A program made the position numbers and the translations under genes. Below, piece after piece: positions 44,919 through 57,798 of a stretch of 64,000 bases of DNA. The stretch spans positions 90,960 to 154,959 of the forward strand of contig CAICTM010000045.1 in NCBI GenBank assembly GCA_903772945.1, written 5' to 3'. The notes under the pieces were generated by a model. The model searched no databases and was not told where the DNA came from. It saw only the letters and a list, made by a program, of their open reading frames with translations. Every line of letters starts with the position of its first letter. Position 1 is the first letter of the stretch. The stretch comes from Seminavis robusta (taxonomy: Eukaryota; Bacillariophyta; Bacillariophyceae; Naviculales; Naviculaceae).

Positions 44919-47900
44919 TCAGGTGGAAGTCTGGTTCTCCTCAACCAGGAGCTGACCATTGGCATGCTGATTCTCGACTTCCAACATACTCATACTAGAA
45001 CAGTTACACCAGCCACATCCACAGAGCATGGTGCCACAGTCGAAAGTCAGGTTGTTGGCAGAACACAAGCTCTCAGGGATAACGCCAGAAAGATCATTTC
45101 CATGCAACCAGACTTCACCGTAAGGTGCAGGGAAAGGAACATTGCCAAGCTCCAAGGGCACTGTTCCAGTCAATTCATTGTCTTGTAGCCACAACTGAAT
45201 TAACTCAGTAAGCAGTCCAAGCTCTGTAGGAATGGTTCCTGTCAGGCTATTGCCACTCATGGTCAACACACCCACTTGCTCGTACATTCCCAATTCACTT
45301 GGGATTGTGCCCGACAAGGCATTCACGTCAAGCCAAAAGGTCCGCATCTTTGTCAGCAGGCCAAGTTCCGTTGGGATCTAGAGGAAAAAGAAGAATCCAT
45401 GTACTCAGTTGTTAGAAGAAGAAGAAACTTGAGAGGACAGGCACAAAAATAGGCTTACAGTCCCATTAAAGGAGTTTTCCGAAATTGTCAAACCCTCCAG
45501 GGATGTCACGTTGCCAAGCCACCTGGGGATCGTCCCCGTAAGACCGGAGTTATCCAGTTGCAGAACCAATGTGTCTGTAAGAACTGCAAGCTCATTTGGG
45601 ATCTACCGCCATGTGTTTGTAAGATTTCGACAAGGAATCAAGGAGTTTTATTCAAAAGTGCCATGCTGAAAACTTACAGAGCCACGCAGCATCAGGTCAT
45701 TCAGCAACAAAGCCTCCAAGAGAGTCAATCGACCAAGTTCTGTGGGAATTGTCCCGGTGAAAAGGTTGGTATCAAGTGTTAGACTCTGCAAATTAGTTAG
45801 CAATCCCAGTTCTGTGGGTACCTGCAATATTAGAAACAGCTAGTGAGAAACACCAAACCTGCATTATGCAGAGACAACACATTTGCACCTACTGGTCCTG
45901 TCAGCTGATTATAAGTTAGAATAATGCTTCTCATGGAGCTCATCATCGAATAAAGGGATGATGGAATCTGGAAAAGACAACAATTCAAGGTGTAGCAATG
46001 ACAAGGTGAGATATACCGTAGCAGCTTAAGGTCGAGATCTGCTCAGATATTCCATGGGCTATCCACTTACAGTTCCCGTCAAAGAGTTGAAGGCAAAGTA
46101 AACAGCTAAAAGTTTTGACAAACTTCCGAGTGCTTCAGGGACAGAGCCATAAAGATCACAACTGATCATGGAAAGGTACTCCAAATTTGAAAGGCCAGAG
46201 AGCTCTTCTGGGATGGTGCTGGTGAGGTTCAATTCATCCAATGCCAAGCTCTTAAGTTCCGTAAGCAAGTAGAGCTCTGGTGGAATCCCTGATCCCATCA
46301 GGCCATTAAAGGACAGCCACAAGTGCCTGATGATTCCATCTCCCTGATGCAAGATACCATCCTCTAGATATCCAGCTAAATCTTGTTCGCAGGGATTGAT
46401 GAGATCCAGTGAAAGCACAAAATTGGCCTCAGACTCGAAATACCAATGCTCCAAACTTGAATACCAAAGGCACTCATGAACACTGTGGTTTAGCCAATTG
46501 TCACTAAAGGACCATCGTTCTTTGCTGTTGGCAAAATAGAATGTAGCGAGTACAAAACGTTGTAAAACTCTCCCCTCTGTAAGGCTGTGTAGAATGTGAA
46601 TCTCTTCCATAAGCCATCCAAATGCCATCGACTGGGGTGATCCTAGGTCCTCCAGAATCGTAGAGACTGTTGATTCCGGGAAAACTGATAGCCAGTATTC
46701 TGAATAAGAAGTTGGCACAGATGTTGGGATGGGAGTTTGGGAAGGAGTTGGCATGACTGTCTCACCTGGCTTGTTTCGTACTGACAATGTGACAATCAAA
46801 ATCAGTGCAACTGCCAGGATAAAGATGATTCCAAGCAGAAGGTAAATCTTGACCTGCTTAATACTTTCTTGATGTTGGGCTTCGCTCTGGGCAATGGCAT
46901 TGTCGGCACTCTTTGCTTGCGGTAGATTTTCTGGTGCGATGTCATCATCCTCATCAACCAAATTTGCCACTGCAAGTCCTCTGTTTGATTCTGTAGGAAT
47001 ATATTCTTTTTTTGGGTCTTCAGTGACCTGCAAACCTTCTTCTTCATGGACACTAGGCAGGCTGGCCTGACTGATCATTGGTTGATTGGCAGTGGCACCG
47101 ACTAGGGAGAATCTTAGAGTGTTTGCGCGTTGGAGGTCTGTACCCGGAGCACCCGAATATGCTCCCGGACGTTGATTGGCATTGGATGTGGGTGCAGGAG
47201 GATGGCTGTTTGCGACTTGGGAATTAGCTCCTTTTGGAGTGGCAGTATTTTCACTTTGGCTGAGGTCTCCTGAATCTTGGAGCCGAGCTTCTACTATTTT
47301 GGCCAGATCCAGTGGTGCCAGAGTTTTTGCCTCGTATTCTGCATTTTTTTGCGAGTCTTTGTTTGTTGCAAGAAAATTTAATGTGGGATCTTGTTTCCTT
47401 ACTGGACTGGCATCCGAATCTTTTAGCCGTGATTCCACAATTTTTGCTAGGTCCAGAGGATCCATTGTTGTCTCTTCTGTATTTTGGGGGGCTGTACTAC
47501 GTGGCAAAGAATCTTTCTTTTCTACAGGCTTTGTTGCAGTAGTTCGATGTTGCCTGTTGTTGTCAGTGTGAGACATGCCATTGGATTTTTCCTTGGATGT
47601 TCTTGCTTCTTGTTCAAACTCTTGTAGCTTTCTAAGTTCCGCGTCAGCAGCTTTGCAAGTGCTACCGGCAGCACGGACTTGGAGAGCCTTGCGGATGATG
47701 ACATCGAACTCTTGGGAAGGTAATTCTGCTGTTGACGGTGATTGGTGCGACTCATTTAAAAGAGGGGTGCTGGTGCCAGTTCTTGTGGTTGTTGTTGTAT
47801 CCGGGCCAGCTTCCGTATCAGTTGTTGACGGCTGTGGTTTGCTTTTTTCTGTCGCAGCAGGGCCAGTATCACCGGGCGTCGGCATGGCTGCTTGGTGGGC

Positions 47901-47951
47901 ATCATCACTATCTGTGGTTGACTGCATAGTTAAGTCTTTGATAGCTGTCAT
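44919..47951 (-). CDS. Large single-pass LRR membrane protein
   Basis: Five exons, 46071-47951, 45893-45967, 45678-45821, 45459-45602 and 44919-45377, all phase 0, giving 900 residues. The LRR exons are multiples of ~72 bp (75, 144, 144), so each carries one or two whole repeats. The N-terminal ~370 residues are Ser/Thr/Pro/Glu-rich and likely cytosolic, with two copies of a (D/A)PLDLAKIVE(S/A)RL(K/Q)DS phrase and the block PGAYSGAPGTDLQR shared with the LRR gene at 35161. A membrane helix (VKIYLLLGIIFILAVALILI) and a Cys/Trp region (HECLWYSS) come next, then about ten plant-type LRRs (GTIPTELGLLTELIQLWLQ and similar), ending in a Cys-rich cap (CGTMLCGCGWCNC). No kinase domain. Receptor-like role inferred. 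Confidence 0.85.
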
Positions 47952-48338
47952 CCCATTGTTGTCACTCCACCATCAACTGCTTTTTAAAGAACACGAAAGC
48001 GCGTTACTGGATCCATGCGACGGACAGAGGGGATGGGTCGAGTGCGGAAGCTGGACATACGACCTGTACATGCAGAGATCTGGCAAGAGTTAAAAAGACC
48101 AGCAAAAAATGGAAAGGTGGGGGAGCTGGTGCCGACCAGCTCCCGCCTGACCCATCGAGGGACTGACTCATTCGTCACTAACTCAGCCGAAGTACGTGTT
48201 CAATAAAAAATGAGTGGTGTTGGAGGGAAAGCAAGATGACAATGGGAAAAAGTTGCGGCTCATCTTGCCATTAAAAATCTACCAGCACAATCGATTCTAC
48301 ACCAGACCAGGGCTCCTCTCATAACAACAATATTCACC
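47952..48338. other. Intergenic region between head-to-head genes
   Basis: Probably a divergent promoter region for the LRR gene and the plastid-type gene. A GGGAGCTGGTGCCGACCAGCTCCC hairpin lies at about 48120-48145. Confidence 0.5.
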
Positions 48339-49375
48339 ATGAAATTCTCGGTTTTGTGTCTTATAACTCTGTTGGTCGCTAGCACCAGCTTTGGCTTTTG
48401 TCCTGTGGCTACCCCAGGACGTCGCGTATCTTTGGTAGTAGCCAGCAGCAGCAGCAGCAGTGATGATAATAGTCCCTTTAACCGTGCCTCTCGTATTGAA
48501 GGGAATTCCAGACAGCCCAATGAAGAAGAAGTAAAGATCATGGATGAAATGATCAACAAATTGGCCAATGCCAAACCCTACGAGTTACCCAATGCTGTAA
48601 GACGCCTATGCTTCCCACTCTTAGGCTGGCATTATGCATTGGTTTCTGATTTTAATTTCTTTCTTCTTTTTGTCAGGTCCGACGTGCCTTTCGTGTCATT
48701 TCTTCTCCTCCATTTTTCATGAGAATTGCCTCCTTGACGGATGCCGCCAGCGATGCTGTGGAAAAGGAAAAATTAGCGGCGTTGGCATCCAATTTGGTTG
48801 CTACCCTCGAAGCGGTGGTGGAAACGACAGAAGAACAATTGGACGAACGAGCCAAGGAAGTGGAAGTGGTTGTCAAGGCAGCCGCCGAACCAGACTCGGG
48901 AGAATTCTTGGTACCACTCTCGCAGGATCGATTGGTGGCCATGCGACAAAAATTGCAAGGACTCGAACCCAATACATTGGACGAAGGTTTCCTGTCCACG
49001 GTCGATGCCTGGATGAACAAATCACATTTGGATGGAATGGATCTCATGGTACAAATCTTGCAATCCGTGTTGCAAATGTATGCTGGAACGCAAATCTTGA
49101 GAGCCAAAGAAGGGGAAGGAGATGCGTCGTCATCATCATCATCACCGGCAGCAGAACTCTTTCATAAACTGCTCCAAACGGAAAGCGATAATTGGGACGC
49201 GGAAATTCAAAAGGCAGCACCCGGAGTGACGCCATCATCTCTCAAAAGTGAAGTCCAACGAGCCATGGAAACTATTGTGCTGGGTTTGGAAAGTGGATCC
49301 ATGGCACAACAGGTTCAGGCAGAGTACTTGAGAGAATTGGTGACCAGAGTGGAAAAGATTGAAAAGCTGGTTTAG
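48339..49375 (+). CDS. Probable plastid-targeted protein of unknown function
   Basis: Two exons, 48339-48596 and 48677-49375 (donor GTAAGA, acceptor TCAG), giving 318 residues. A signal peptide ends near STSFG|FCPVA, with Phe at +1 and a Ser-rich transit-like stretch (VVASSSSSSDD), fitting diatom plastid import. The mature protein is mostly helical: KIMDEMINKLANAKPYELPN, then AVRRAFRVISSPPFFMRIA, then a long charge-rich helical part and a Ser run (about residue 220). No family is recognised. Confidence 0.7.
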
Positions 49376-52300
49376 AAGGAAGAAGATGAAAGCAACGATT
49401 CCAGGCAACAAACAAAACGACACCTTGTCAACAACAATCTGCACACATTTTTAGTTTTGTAACCAAAAAGGCATAGCTGCCAATGGCAAACCGTGCCATT
49501 TTGGAACACCAACACAATCATGACACTGAAGTCAGGTAATCGAACTAGTCTAGTAGCTAGAGATCATCAATTTGCACAGGACCAACTTGCTGTGGAGCTT
49601 TGAGCCACAGCAGCCTTTTTGATACGTGAAGACCCAAACGCAACCATTGTACTGGTAAAGGGGGAAGTTACTACGGGCTAGAGTGGACCGTGGTGAGGAT
49701 GGTTTCCAGAAGAGGAGGGCGTGGCAGGATGCAAGAGCGAAAGCCGAACAACCGAGTGAGCAGATCAATGACACAATCAAAGAAGGAAAGGGTGGCAAGG
49801 GATGAGAGGATCAAAGGACAAAGACTAGAAGCGGAAGAGATCAAGATTGCACTCATTCGTCCTATCTTGGCAAAGCAAAAGCATCTAAATTTAACTATAG
49901 CCAGTCTAAAAGAAAGCAAGCGGATTTTCAATCACCCTTCAACGAAAGCCGGTAGAGCTACCAATCGTGCAGAAGGAGGATGAGACCAAATCTCAAGAGG
50001 CTAGCCACTGGTACCGGTATCGGTTCCTGACGAAGGTAGCCAGTTGCAAGATCTGTTACAAACCACAAGGCCCCTTTTAGGCCTTCTAATAGCGAACGAA
50101 GACAAAGGAGAATGAAACATTTGCCTCTAGCTAGGCGAAATGACTGCCTCGCCACAAATAGCACCCGTGCCAAACGAACACGGTCGGGAATCTTGGCTGC
50201 TTCAAGAGCAACCAAGTCTTGGGCCGGGGCCCACACATACAAACCGGAGGATCCAGGAGCAAACCATGAGCGTTCATCATGTGCGGTGCCCCCACCAAGA
50301 GGTTGTTGGAGGCAGCAGGTGCACTCACTTGGTGACCAAAAGGCGCACATCCCAGCCAGCCTGAAAAATATCGAAGAAGCAAGGCAACAAGATCAAGCAA
50401 CGAAAGCAACTTGTTGCTAGCTTTCACGGGCCCGTACAATGATATCAGTTGACATTCGGACCCAGGAAACTAGGGAACCAAGCTACGACTATCTTTGGAA
50501 CTCTTGCTTGCCCTACCGCCACTATTTTTAAAAACCTTCTTGGAAGCAGTTGAAGCTGTGGTTGGAAGCAGTTGAAGCTGTGGTTCTTGAAAGCAGTTGA
50601 AGCGATTGTTTTTTGCGTTCCTTTTGATCGTACATGCAGGTCATTTGGTCTCTACTGTCATATGCATGCCATTGCTGACTTGCTGCTGTCTTCTACTCTG
50701 TACTAGCTAGCTAGCTAGTACTCTTAAAAAATCGAGTTGTCATTGTTGGCGGCAGTGCGCCGAGTTGCCAAACATGGCAAATGCGGATGTTTAGGAAAAG
50801 GCAAACAGGGGAAATGGAGCAAAACCGGAAAAAGACTCCAAATCCCACTGGGTAGTTTTTCTCAAGACGGTAATTAATCTAAGTCAACAGCCTCCCCGCT
50901 GGTTTGATCGGTCGCAAGATAATACATGTATTGAAGGATTCTTTTGTCCCTTGCAACAGGCCTCGAGATCATGTTGTACGATCCGTTTGACAGCCTCAGA
51001 GCAAACAAGGCAAATGACTGAGACTCCGCCGAAGACACGAGGCTAGCGCTAGTCAGAGAATGGCTCTCTAGCTACTAGCTTGTATTTACTAGTGGCTACA
51101 GAGCGGCTAGCACGGCCTTGCGGAAGGACAAAGGCGAATAGTGCGGAAGAGTACCAGGTACTGTTTGCTAGCTACCCACCACATGCAGCCAGTCGTACTC
51201 GTAGCACAAATGTGACCCGGAAAATCAGTCTTGAATAACGCAGCGGCAGCGCCAACAAAACAGGCGGCTGGTTCGCCTTCGCTACACAGTGCTAGAAAAA
51301 GTCTCTGATCTTATTGACGATGACTCCAACTGCTATGATTGCGGACATGGATACCATTGTGTTGGAGCTTGGTTGCCAATAATGGCAAGAAACCGAATCC
51401 TCTCGCTGAATGGTACACAGATGCCTTGTTGTACATGACATTGTTGTGGTACCACTGGTTTCTTTCGGTCTTGACTCCCAACGCGCGGTCGGTCGAGCTT
51501 GCAAGCGCATAGCTACACCATAGCAAATATGCCGGAAAATCTTACACCAACCGTAGAATATCTATCGAGCATCCCAAGGATAGTAGTCTACCACTCCAGT
51601 ATGATACTGTACGTACTTCTTTCTGGTGGTACCAGTAGAAGCAATATTTCACGCTATTAGTCGATGGGCCAGTAAATCTAGTACGGTAGCTGTTGGGGTA
51701 GTCGGTATCCTGCTGTTAGGTTAGTCGGTAGCTATCCGTCAGGTTAGTCGGTATCTGGCTGTTAGGTTCTTTGTTGCTATTAATGGTTGGTCTCCATGTG
51801 CTACTCTTGTACCAGAAGCGGTCCCAAGATCCAACCCGAAGCATGACTTCATCCGGGATAGTTTTCGTAATGGACCTTTCCTTCGGGTGAAGGCGAGGTT
51901 GGCTGGAGTAGAACTGGCGGAAGTAAAAGTGGTGCAGTTGCGGCTGGGTGTGCTTCCGTTACCGTACTTGGTCCCTGGTAATTTGTTTGCGTGCTTAGCG
52001 TTTGATGGTTGGTTACCGTAGCTTCTTGGCTTTCTCTGGCTCTACTAGAGGACTAGCTAGAACCATCAATGATGTTGTAGAATGGACCTTCCATTGGGTG
52101 TCTATGGGAGGTTGGAGTAGAACTGGTGACTGGGTGTGCTTCCGTACGTTACTTGGTAATTTGTTTGCTTGAGTTTCCTTTGTTTGATGGATGGTTGTTG
52201 GCTTGGCTTGGCTTTCTCTGCTGGCTAGACTAGCTAGTAGTAGAACAATGGTGTTGGTGTTGTAGTAGTAGTAGCAGTAGTGTGTATGATTGTAAAATGT

Positions 52301-52383
52301 AATTCTATAATGGTACTTGCTAGAGTAACAGAACAACCAGAGACTTGCTTCTTTTTGGTATCAAGTGTAGTAGTAGTAGCTGT
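49376..52383. other. Gene-poor region
   Basis: About 3 kb with no supported gene. A basic frame at 49690-49983 is not convincing. It includes CTAG runs (50704-50720), a threefold GGTTAGTCGGTA(G/T)C-like repeat at 51690-51760, two related blocks around 51960-52210 (TTGGTAATTTGTTTGC ... TTTGATGG), and a TAG microsatellite near 52262-52280. Confidence 0.5.
51960..52240 (+). repeat. Short tandem duplication
   Basis: Two neighbouring blocks share words in the same order: GGTAATTTGTTTGC, TTTGATGG, TTGGCTTTCTCT and CTAGCTAG (51975-52060 and 52150-52235). Upstream, GGTTGGAGTAGAACTGG and its relative GGCTGGAGTAGAACTGG (51901 and 52110) belong to the same duplication. Confidence 0.6.
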
Positions 52384-53493
52384 TCAACAAGATGCGCAGC
52401 CAGCTCTTCGGACATGAAAGCCAATGTCGTAACTTTCGCATCCTTCATTGGAAAAGACTTCGACGCCATCGTCCATGACACCGAGTGTCTCCCAGTCGGC
52501 AAAGGCTCCAGCAGTGGATGCCGACGGCAGTGTGGGACACGCCCGCAAATCCGTCAGGGTATCATTGTCATTTTGAACGACAGAAACCCATTCGGAAATG
52601 GCATCCAGGTATACCGTAGCCAGCATGTAATCCTCCAATGCAATGGCAATCTTGGTCAAGCTAGTATTGACGGCGAGTGCATCGGGGACCGTGACGAGCA
52701 TGAAATTTTCCAAGTTGATTTTCTTGTCACCAAATCGTGCGTTGCTGCTGTTGAGTTGCAGAACAGGTCGAATCTCGAGTTCTTGCAATTGCGAATGATG
52801 TTGAATCAAATTGGTAAATGCCATGTGGTTGGTTCCATCAATGATGCATTCGTCCAAGACGACGCGGCGGAGTTCCGGCAACTTAGCCGGTGATGAGAGA
52901 CAACTGGGCATTACAAAAGCAAACTTGTCGACCGGACTGGAGGAGCATTCATCCGCCACTCCACGGCAATCGAGAATCTCCAAGACACGCAATTGCGATT
53001 GTTGTTCGACCGATTTCCACAATTGATCGACTGTCTTGTTGTTCACATTCACAAATTTGCAGTGGAGAAACTTGAGTGTCTGCAGTTGGGAGGTCTTTTT
53101 GAGGAGTTTGTGGACAAAGGGCACGTAGAGTGCGGATTCGCAAAAGACGACTTCCATGAGTTGTGGTAGTTTGCCCAAAGCACCAAAGACATTCTCGAGA
53201 TTCTTCATCTTGCTCAATTTGCGGAGTGGATCATTGGTCTTGTAGATGATCTGGAGTGTATGGGCGTTCTTGTAGGCACCCTTCTTGAGGTCCTTCCAGA
53301 TACTGTCGAGTGTAGCCTGATTCTCAATGATTAATCGAACATCTTCTTCAAAGTGAGCGGCACCACACGAAGAAGAAGCACCCGTGCTGATAGTGTCGAC
53401 CGTGCTCAAGGTGTCCATGCGGCTGCGATTATTATTGCTCAAGTCCAGCTTGTCGCCAATGCTGATGCGGGGGATATTGATAGCGGACAACAT
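52384..53493 (-). CDS. LRR-like cytosolic protein
   Basis: Encodes 369 residues from the ATG at 53493; the frame is open upstream to 53688, but the ATG there lacks support. Spaced Leu patterns such as LPQLMEVVFCESAL, TSQLQTLKFLHCKFVN, QSQLRVLEILDCRGV and LPELRRVVLDECIID recur at 25-40 residues, typical of irregular LRR proteins common in diatoms. No signal peptide or membrane helix. The C-terminus is acidic and Cys-containing. Role unknown. Confidence 0.65.
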   Translation of the reverse strand: MLSAINIPRISIGDKLDLSNNNRSRMDTLSTVDTISTGASSSCGAAHFEEDVRLIIENQATLDSIWKDLKKGAYKNAHTLQIIYKTNDPLRKLSKMKNLENVFGALGKLPQLMEVVFCESALYVPFVHKLLKKTSQLQTLKFLHCKFVNVNNKTVDQLWKSVEQQSQLRVLEILDCRGVADECSSSPVDKFAFVMPSCLSSPAKLPELRRVVLDECIIDGTNHMAFTNLIQHHSQLQELEIRPVLQLNSSNARFGDKKINLENFMLVTVPDALAVNTSLTKIAIALEDYMLATVYLDAISEWVSVVQNDNDTLTDLRACPTLPSASTAGAFADWETLGVMDDGVEVFSNEGCESYDIGFHVRRAGCASC

Positions 53494-55365
53494 GATGGAA
53501 CTGTTGTGATGTAATGTGATGTGATGAGATCTGAAATTATGATCTTTTTGGTGGTGGTAGTAATGCAATGTTAGCGAAGGTTGCTTGTATGCAGTTTGTT
53601 TGTTTTGTGTTGCCTTGGCGTTGGATTGTGAGTCGAGTTTGTGAGCACAAAAAGGCCGCACCCTGAAAATTTTCATGGACATACACACCGAGTAAGTGGC
53701 CTTGAGCTGAAGCAGGAAGACAGGCGTCTTGGCGTGTCAACTGGTACCACTCATCTCGTAGTGACCTCTCATCGTAGAAGTTCGCTTCCGCTGGATGTTG
53801 GACAGCTCCCGAAACCGAAACCACATGTTTTCCGTTTTTGCCGTTACTTGAAACATGCATTGGATCAGAGCGTAGCAGTCCTGTATGCCAGAATGACACT
53901 GTTTAGCAAAGTCAGTGGATGACCTCTAAACAATGCTGGCGTCATCTCAAGAGACGAACCCAAAACACTTAAATCCATTAGTATCCAGTCTCCTCTACAA
54001 TTCCGTGGCTGTCAATCTTTAGCCATGTCTGCCAAAGTTTACTTATAGCCGGGCTTGCACAGTCGTAGATGAAATGGTCGCGCTCTGATGATGATCTTCC
54101 AAGAGTCTGTGCCAACAGTCAGATCCTTCGGGAGTTGACAGTTACTCTTGCTATCGTATGAACAGTACTAAAAGCTAGTACTAGCTAGTTATCGCCACTA
54201 ACTGCTCTTTTGCTGGTTGGATCTTCCAAGACCTTGAGCTTCGCTGGTATCAGAGCTGGCGCATTCGTGCGTTTTGGAACACTGCTGAAGGGCTACCGTA
54301 GGGAAGAGCTTACGGAAGCAGTATCCGGCGCTGTGAACTGCTGTGAACAGTCCCTGTGCCACCAAATTTGGGGGTCACTTAATCGTTTCGAATTTTGACA
54401 GATCCCCCAAACAGCAATTCCAAGTTAAGCCCCCCAAATTTGGGGTCACAGCTTTCACTGATGAGAACCAAACCGAAACAGCTCTGAAACACGAAATGTC
54501 TGCTGGCACTCTCCCATAATTCATGTTCGCTGGTAACCATAACAGAGAGTTTTACAATGACATGTACCAGTTCGCAAGCAACAATGTTATGACCGCATGC
54601 TTTATGGTACCAGTTCCCATGTTATTACCGCAATACGTTCAAACACACTTTCCTTCGTTCCACTGTTTCTACGCATAGAACAACGCGATAACGCGATACA
54701 AGAGTGCAAAGGCAACAAACTGCTCGGCGCCCAGCGCCCACACCCATAGCGAGAACGTGGTACAGCTACAGACTTAATTAGTACACCAGTACCAGTACTC
54801 AGGAGTAGTCGGATAAAACGATGACGATGCGACGTGGAGCTATCGAGGCATTTTAAGACAGATGTAACTATGATTTAACCAAAGTGCTTCTAGCGTCTTG
54901 ACCTTTAAGTATGATGGGCTTGGAAACCCTTTTTGTTGATCCAAGCCCTTTTTATTGATCTGGTGTACATGTATGTTGTAAACCATCCTGGATGGGTCCC
55001 CATTCCATTTCCTCCAGTTGTCGGGTACACAGCATCTCCAAAGTCGGTCCACTGTCGATTCATCTTCAATCATTAGTCATTCCACAGTATGATGGGAAAG
55101 TGGTTCAACGTCTTATGGGAGCGAGCCATGTTTAGCTACTCTCTAGCTAGCTAGCGTCGCTGGCGTCAAGCGGAAGCTAGCTACGTGTAGCTACTACTAG
55201 TAGAGCTAGTAGCTTGCAGACACTGCTAGCTGGCTAGTCCAAGCTTGCTATGTTGCGTTTTTGAGACGCTGCCGACTTATGGGGGCTTTTCAATTCATCG
55301 AGGAGCCTTGCGCCATTTCCGTTTATGTTTGCCTTTGTGGAGAATGGAAACATTGACAATTTCCA
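53494..55365. other. Gene-poor region
   Basis: No supported gene. Contains two near-identical CC(C)AAATTTGGGG(G)TCAC words (54361-54377 and about 54433-54449), an AGTACC-based palindromic cluster (54785-54800) and dense CTAG/AGCTAG tracts at 55140-55240. Confidence 0.45.
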
Positions 55366-55740
55366 TTGGTCTTTGATTCTGACGGGCCCGGTAAAGAAGG
55401 AAGTCGGACTGAAGACCGTTCGGGTCTTCCAGAAGAGAAGATTACGATCGTGTTAAATTCGCGAGCCTGCCACCCGAAACCGGTAGATAGAAAAAAGAGT
55501 TATTGGAGTAACAAAAAACTAGTCGATGTGATTTTATCAATTGCAGCAAAAAGTGAGTATTCTAAATATAATTTATTTACTGGGATTGACAGAGACAAGC
55601 CTTCAGGCTGGAGTTCTGGTGCCGAGTGCTTCAAACGTGTTATCGTTCCGAACTCAAGTAGGAGATCTTTTCGTTGCCCACGAAAAGCGGCTCGCGTGCT
55701 GCCTGCCAAGTTGTGTACCCTCCCATCGCTTACGGTAGTA
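55366..55740 (+). other. Possible 5' exons of the NTPase/REase gene
   Basis: Two open stretches separated by a 31-base gap that starts GTGAGT and ends GACAG look like exons (about 55366-55551 and 55583-55735). A second gap starting GTAGTA and ending TTGCAG leads towards the main gene. The phases I can read do not join to the main frame without a stop, so this is either an untranslated leader, a separate broken N-terminal region, or splice sites I have mis-set. Confidence 0.35.
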
Positions 55741-55835
55741 GTAACTCATCATTATTTTTGTTGGTTGCAGTTTGTGGGAGTAGTTGTTTTGTCCCCACTC
55801 AAAAACCCGACCACGATACACAAACGGCAGCAAAG

Positions 55836-57798
55836 ATGACGGATAGTTTTCCTGGTTTATCTCTCTCTGGGAGACAGCTGAATATACAAACAGAAAATCC
55901 AGCGAAGGAGGATAAGGATGTCTTTTTCCCTCTCGATGAGACTGTGACGAAGCTGAAACAACTACTGGCGCAAGCGACGGATGAAGGCAGCAACATTATT
56001 TTTATCCGAGCTCCTGTCGCTGCTGGCAAAACAACTCTTGCCAATTATCTTAGGACTAAGCACAGTGATGAGTTTGTAATAGTTGCGTCTGCAACATCCG
56101 AGAGGCAGTGGTTTAAGCATGTCATCGAGGCTAGCGGCCAAACGAACTTGGACGTTGATAATGTCCGGAATGCGTTGATTTCTATTGCGAAACAAGGAAA
56201 GACTATTATCATTGATGAGGCCCATCGCATATTTGAGCATCCAAAAGTGGTCGTCACCTTCTTCAAGGATATGGAGATTGCTGATGTCGCACCCACATTT
56301 CTCCTCTTTTCGGCTTCTGGCTCCACCCAGGACAGCCAAGGCAATCATGTGTCAACACCCAAAGAAATAAAACGAAAGTACATGTGGTATCCTCCTATTC
56401 CGAATACAAGTATCGACAAGTTGCGCACAGATCTGGCGGAAGCAAAGAAACCTGTTTATCTTGATGCCGAGTCCGTCCAATTCTTTGTCACTCTCTGTGG
56501 TGGTCATCGTGGGATCTTTATGCATGCCATGAAGTGGGTCCAGGAAAAGCAGCAGAATGCACCACAATCCAGTGTTGATATTTCTGAAAATACAACTCTC
56601 AACATCACAAATTGGAAAATTACCCAAACAGTTTCTAATGTCCGAAAAACGCTCGAAGAAAGCAACATGAAGACAGGGGCACTGGGGTGGAATGTTGGTT
56701 TGCGGAAGTTCTTGAAGGAATGTCGGGCAGTTCGCGTGAATGGCGATTATTCCAACATTCTTAATATTCCAAAAGAATTTGGACTTGTTTTATATGGCGG
56801 TCCCAAGTTGATGGAGGAACTTAACAATCAAGAGCGCACTTTGGCTATCAGCGGCTTCTTATTTCCCGAGCGTCGAGACACGGATAGAGATAACGAGTTC
56901 GTGAAGTATGATTGGAATGATAGTACTGTCATATATGCAGTGCCGAATCCTGTCATGGCTGAGTATTATGGTGACATCTTACCGCATAAGGTAAAACACT
57001 ACAAGCGCCAGTTGCTGGAGGAAAAGAAGAAACCGGATTGTGCTGCCGACTTAATGGCGCGTGTCCTTCCTTACCTGACCTTCACTGCCGTGGTCGACAA
57101 CCCAATATCAAGAGAAGACGGGAGCTTGAGTAATTGCTTATCACGTAAGGGAATGCCGTATGAAGATGATTACAATGGTGCGATTGCCGCAATTTTGAAA
57201 AAATCTTTGGGGTACCACGTGGCAACGCCAAAAGATTGCGTACTTGGAAAGACTGAAGTTGTTGTATCATATGAAGACGGTTCAACTTGTGCAATTGAAT
57301 CAATCATGGCAGCTCAAGATCTGGTGAGTGCGCTGTTTTGCTGTTTGCCGAGTTTTATAACACTTTTTTTTTCTGAGTTCTCACTTCTCTTTGTCGCTTG
57401 ATTTTGATTTCGATCCGAAGAAAGCCCATCTGGAGCATGCCAAGCGCTTTTCTAATCCTAAAAAGATGAACTACAATATTTCTCAACAACAGCTTCTGCT
57501 AGTCATTGGTGGAGTCCGAAAACAAGTGAAAGAACGCGTCCAATACGTGGCAAAAACCTTGGGCAAGAAAGGTATCCTTGAGATTGTTGGTCTCTGTGTC
57601 TCGCTAAATCATGACAGCTATGAAATGTTTCGCGAAGGTGAGGAAGATCCCATCTATTTTGTCTGTGATCGTGTTCCTAAGACACTCAAGAAAGACAATG
57701 ACGGACGTTTCGAAACTGCGCAAATTTGTGTTTTTGAATGTGATGACACAGCCCCACATCCTAAGAAATCCAAGCCTTCAGAGGAGCCTTCCTACTAG
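55836..57798 (+). CDS. Crinkler-type P-loop NTPase / REase-fold protein
   Basis: Two exons, 55836-57323 and 57421-57798 (donor GTGAGT, acceptor AAG), giving about 621 residues. The NTPase part has Walker A APVAAGKT (about 59-66) and Walker B IIIDEAH (about 124-130). The C-terminus has the restriction-endonuclease-like pattern seen in Crinkler (CRN/CR) proteins: a strand with an acidic residue, CAIES, then EHAKRF just after the intron. CRN proteins were first described as oomycete effectors; comparative work traces the NTPase-REase pair to transposon-type enzymes and finds it in free-living protists. A role in mobility, conflict or defence is inference. The window cannot say which. No signal peptide is visible on this frame. 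Local base composition is more AT-rich than that of most neighbours. Confidence 0.7.

Noticed and set aside
49690-49983. Basic 97-residue frame
   Set aside because: Composition bias (Arg/Lys/Ser), no family motif and no conserved context; more likely chance.
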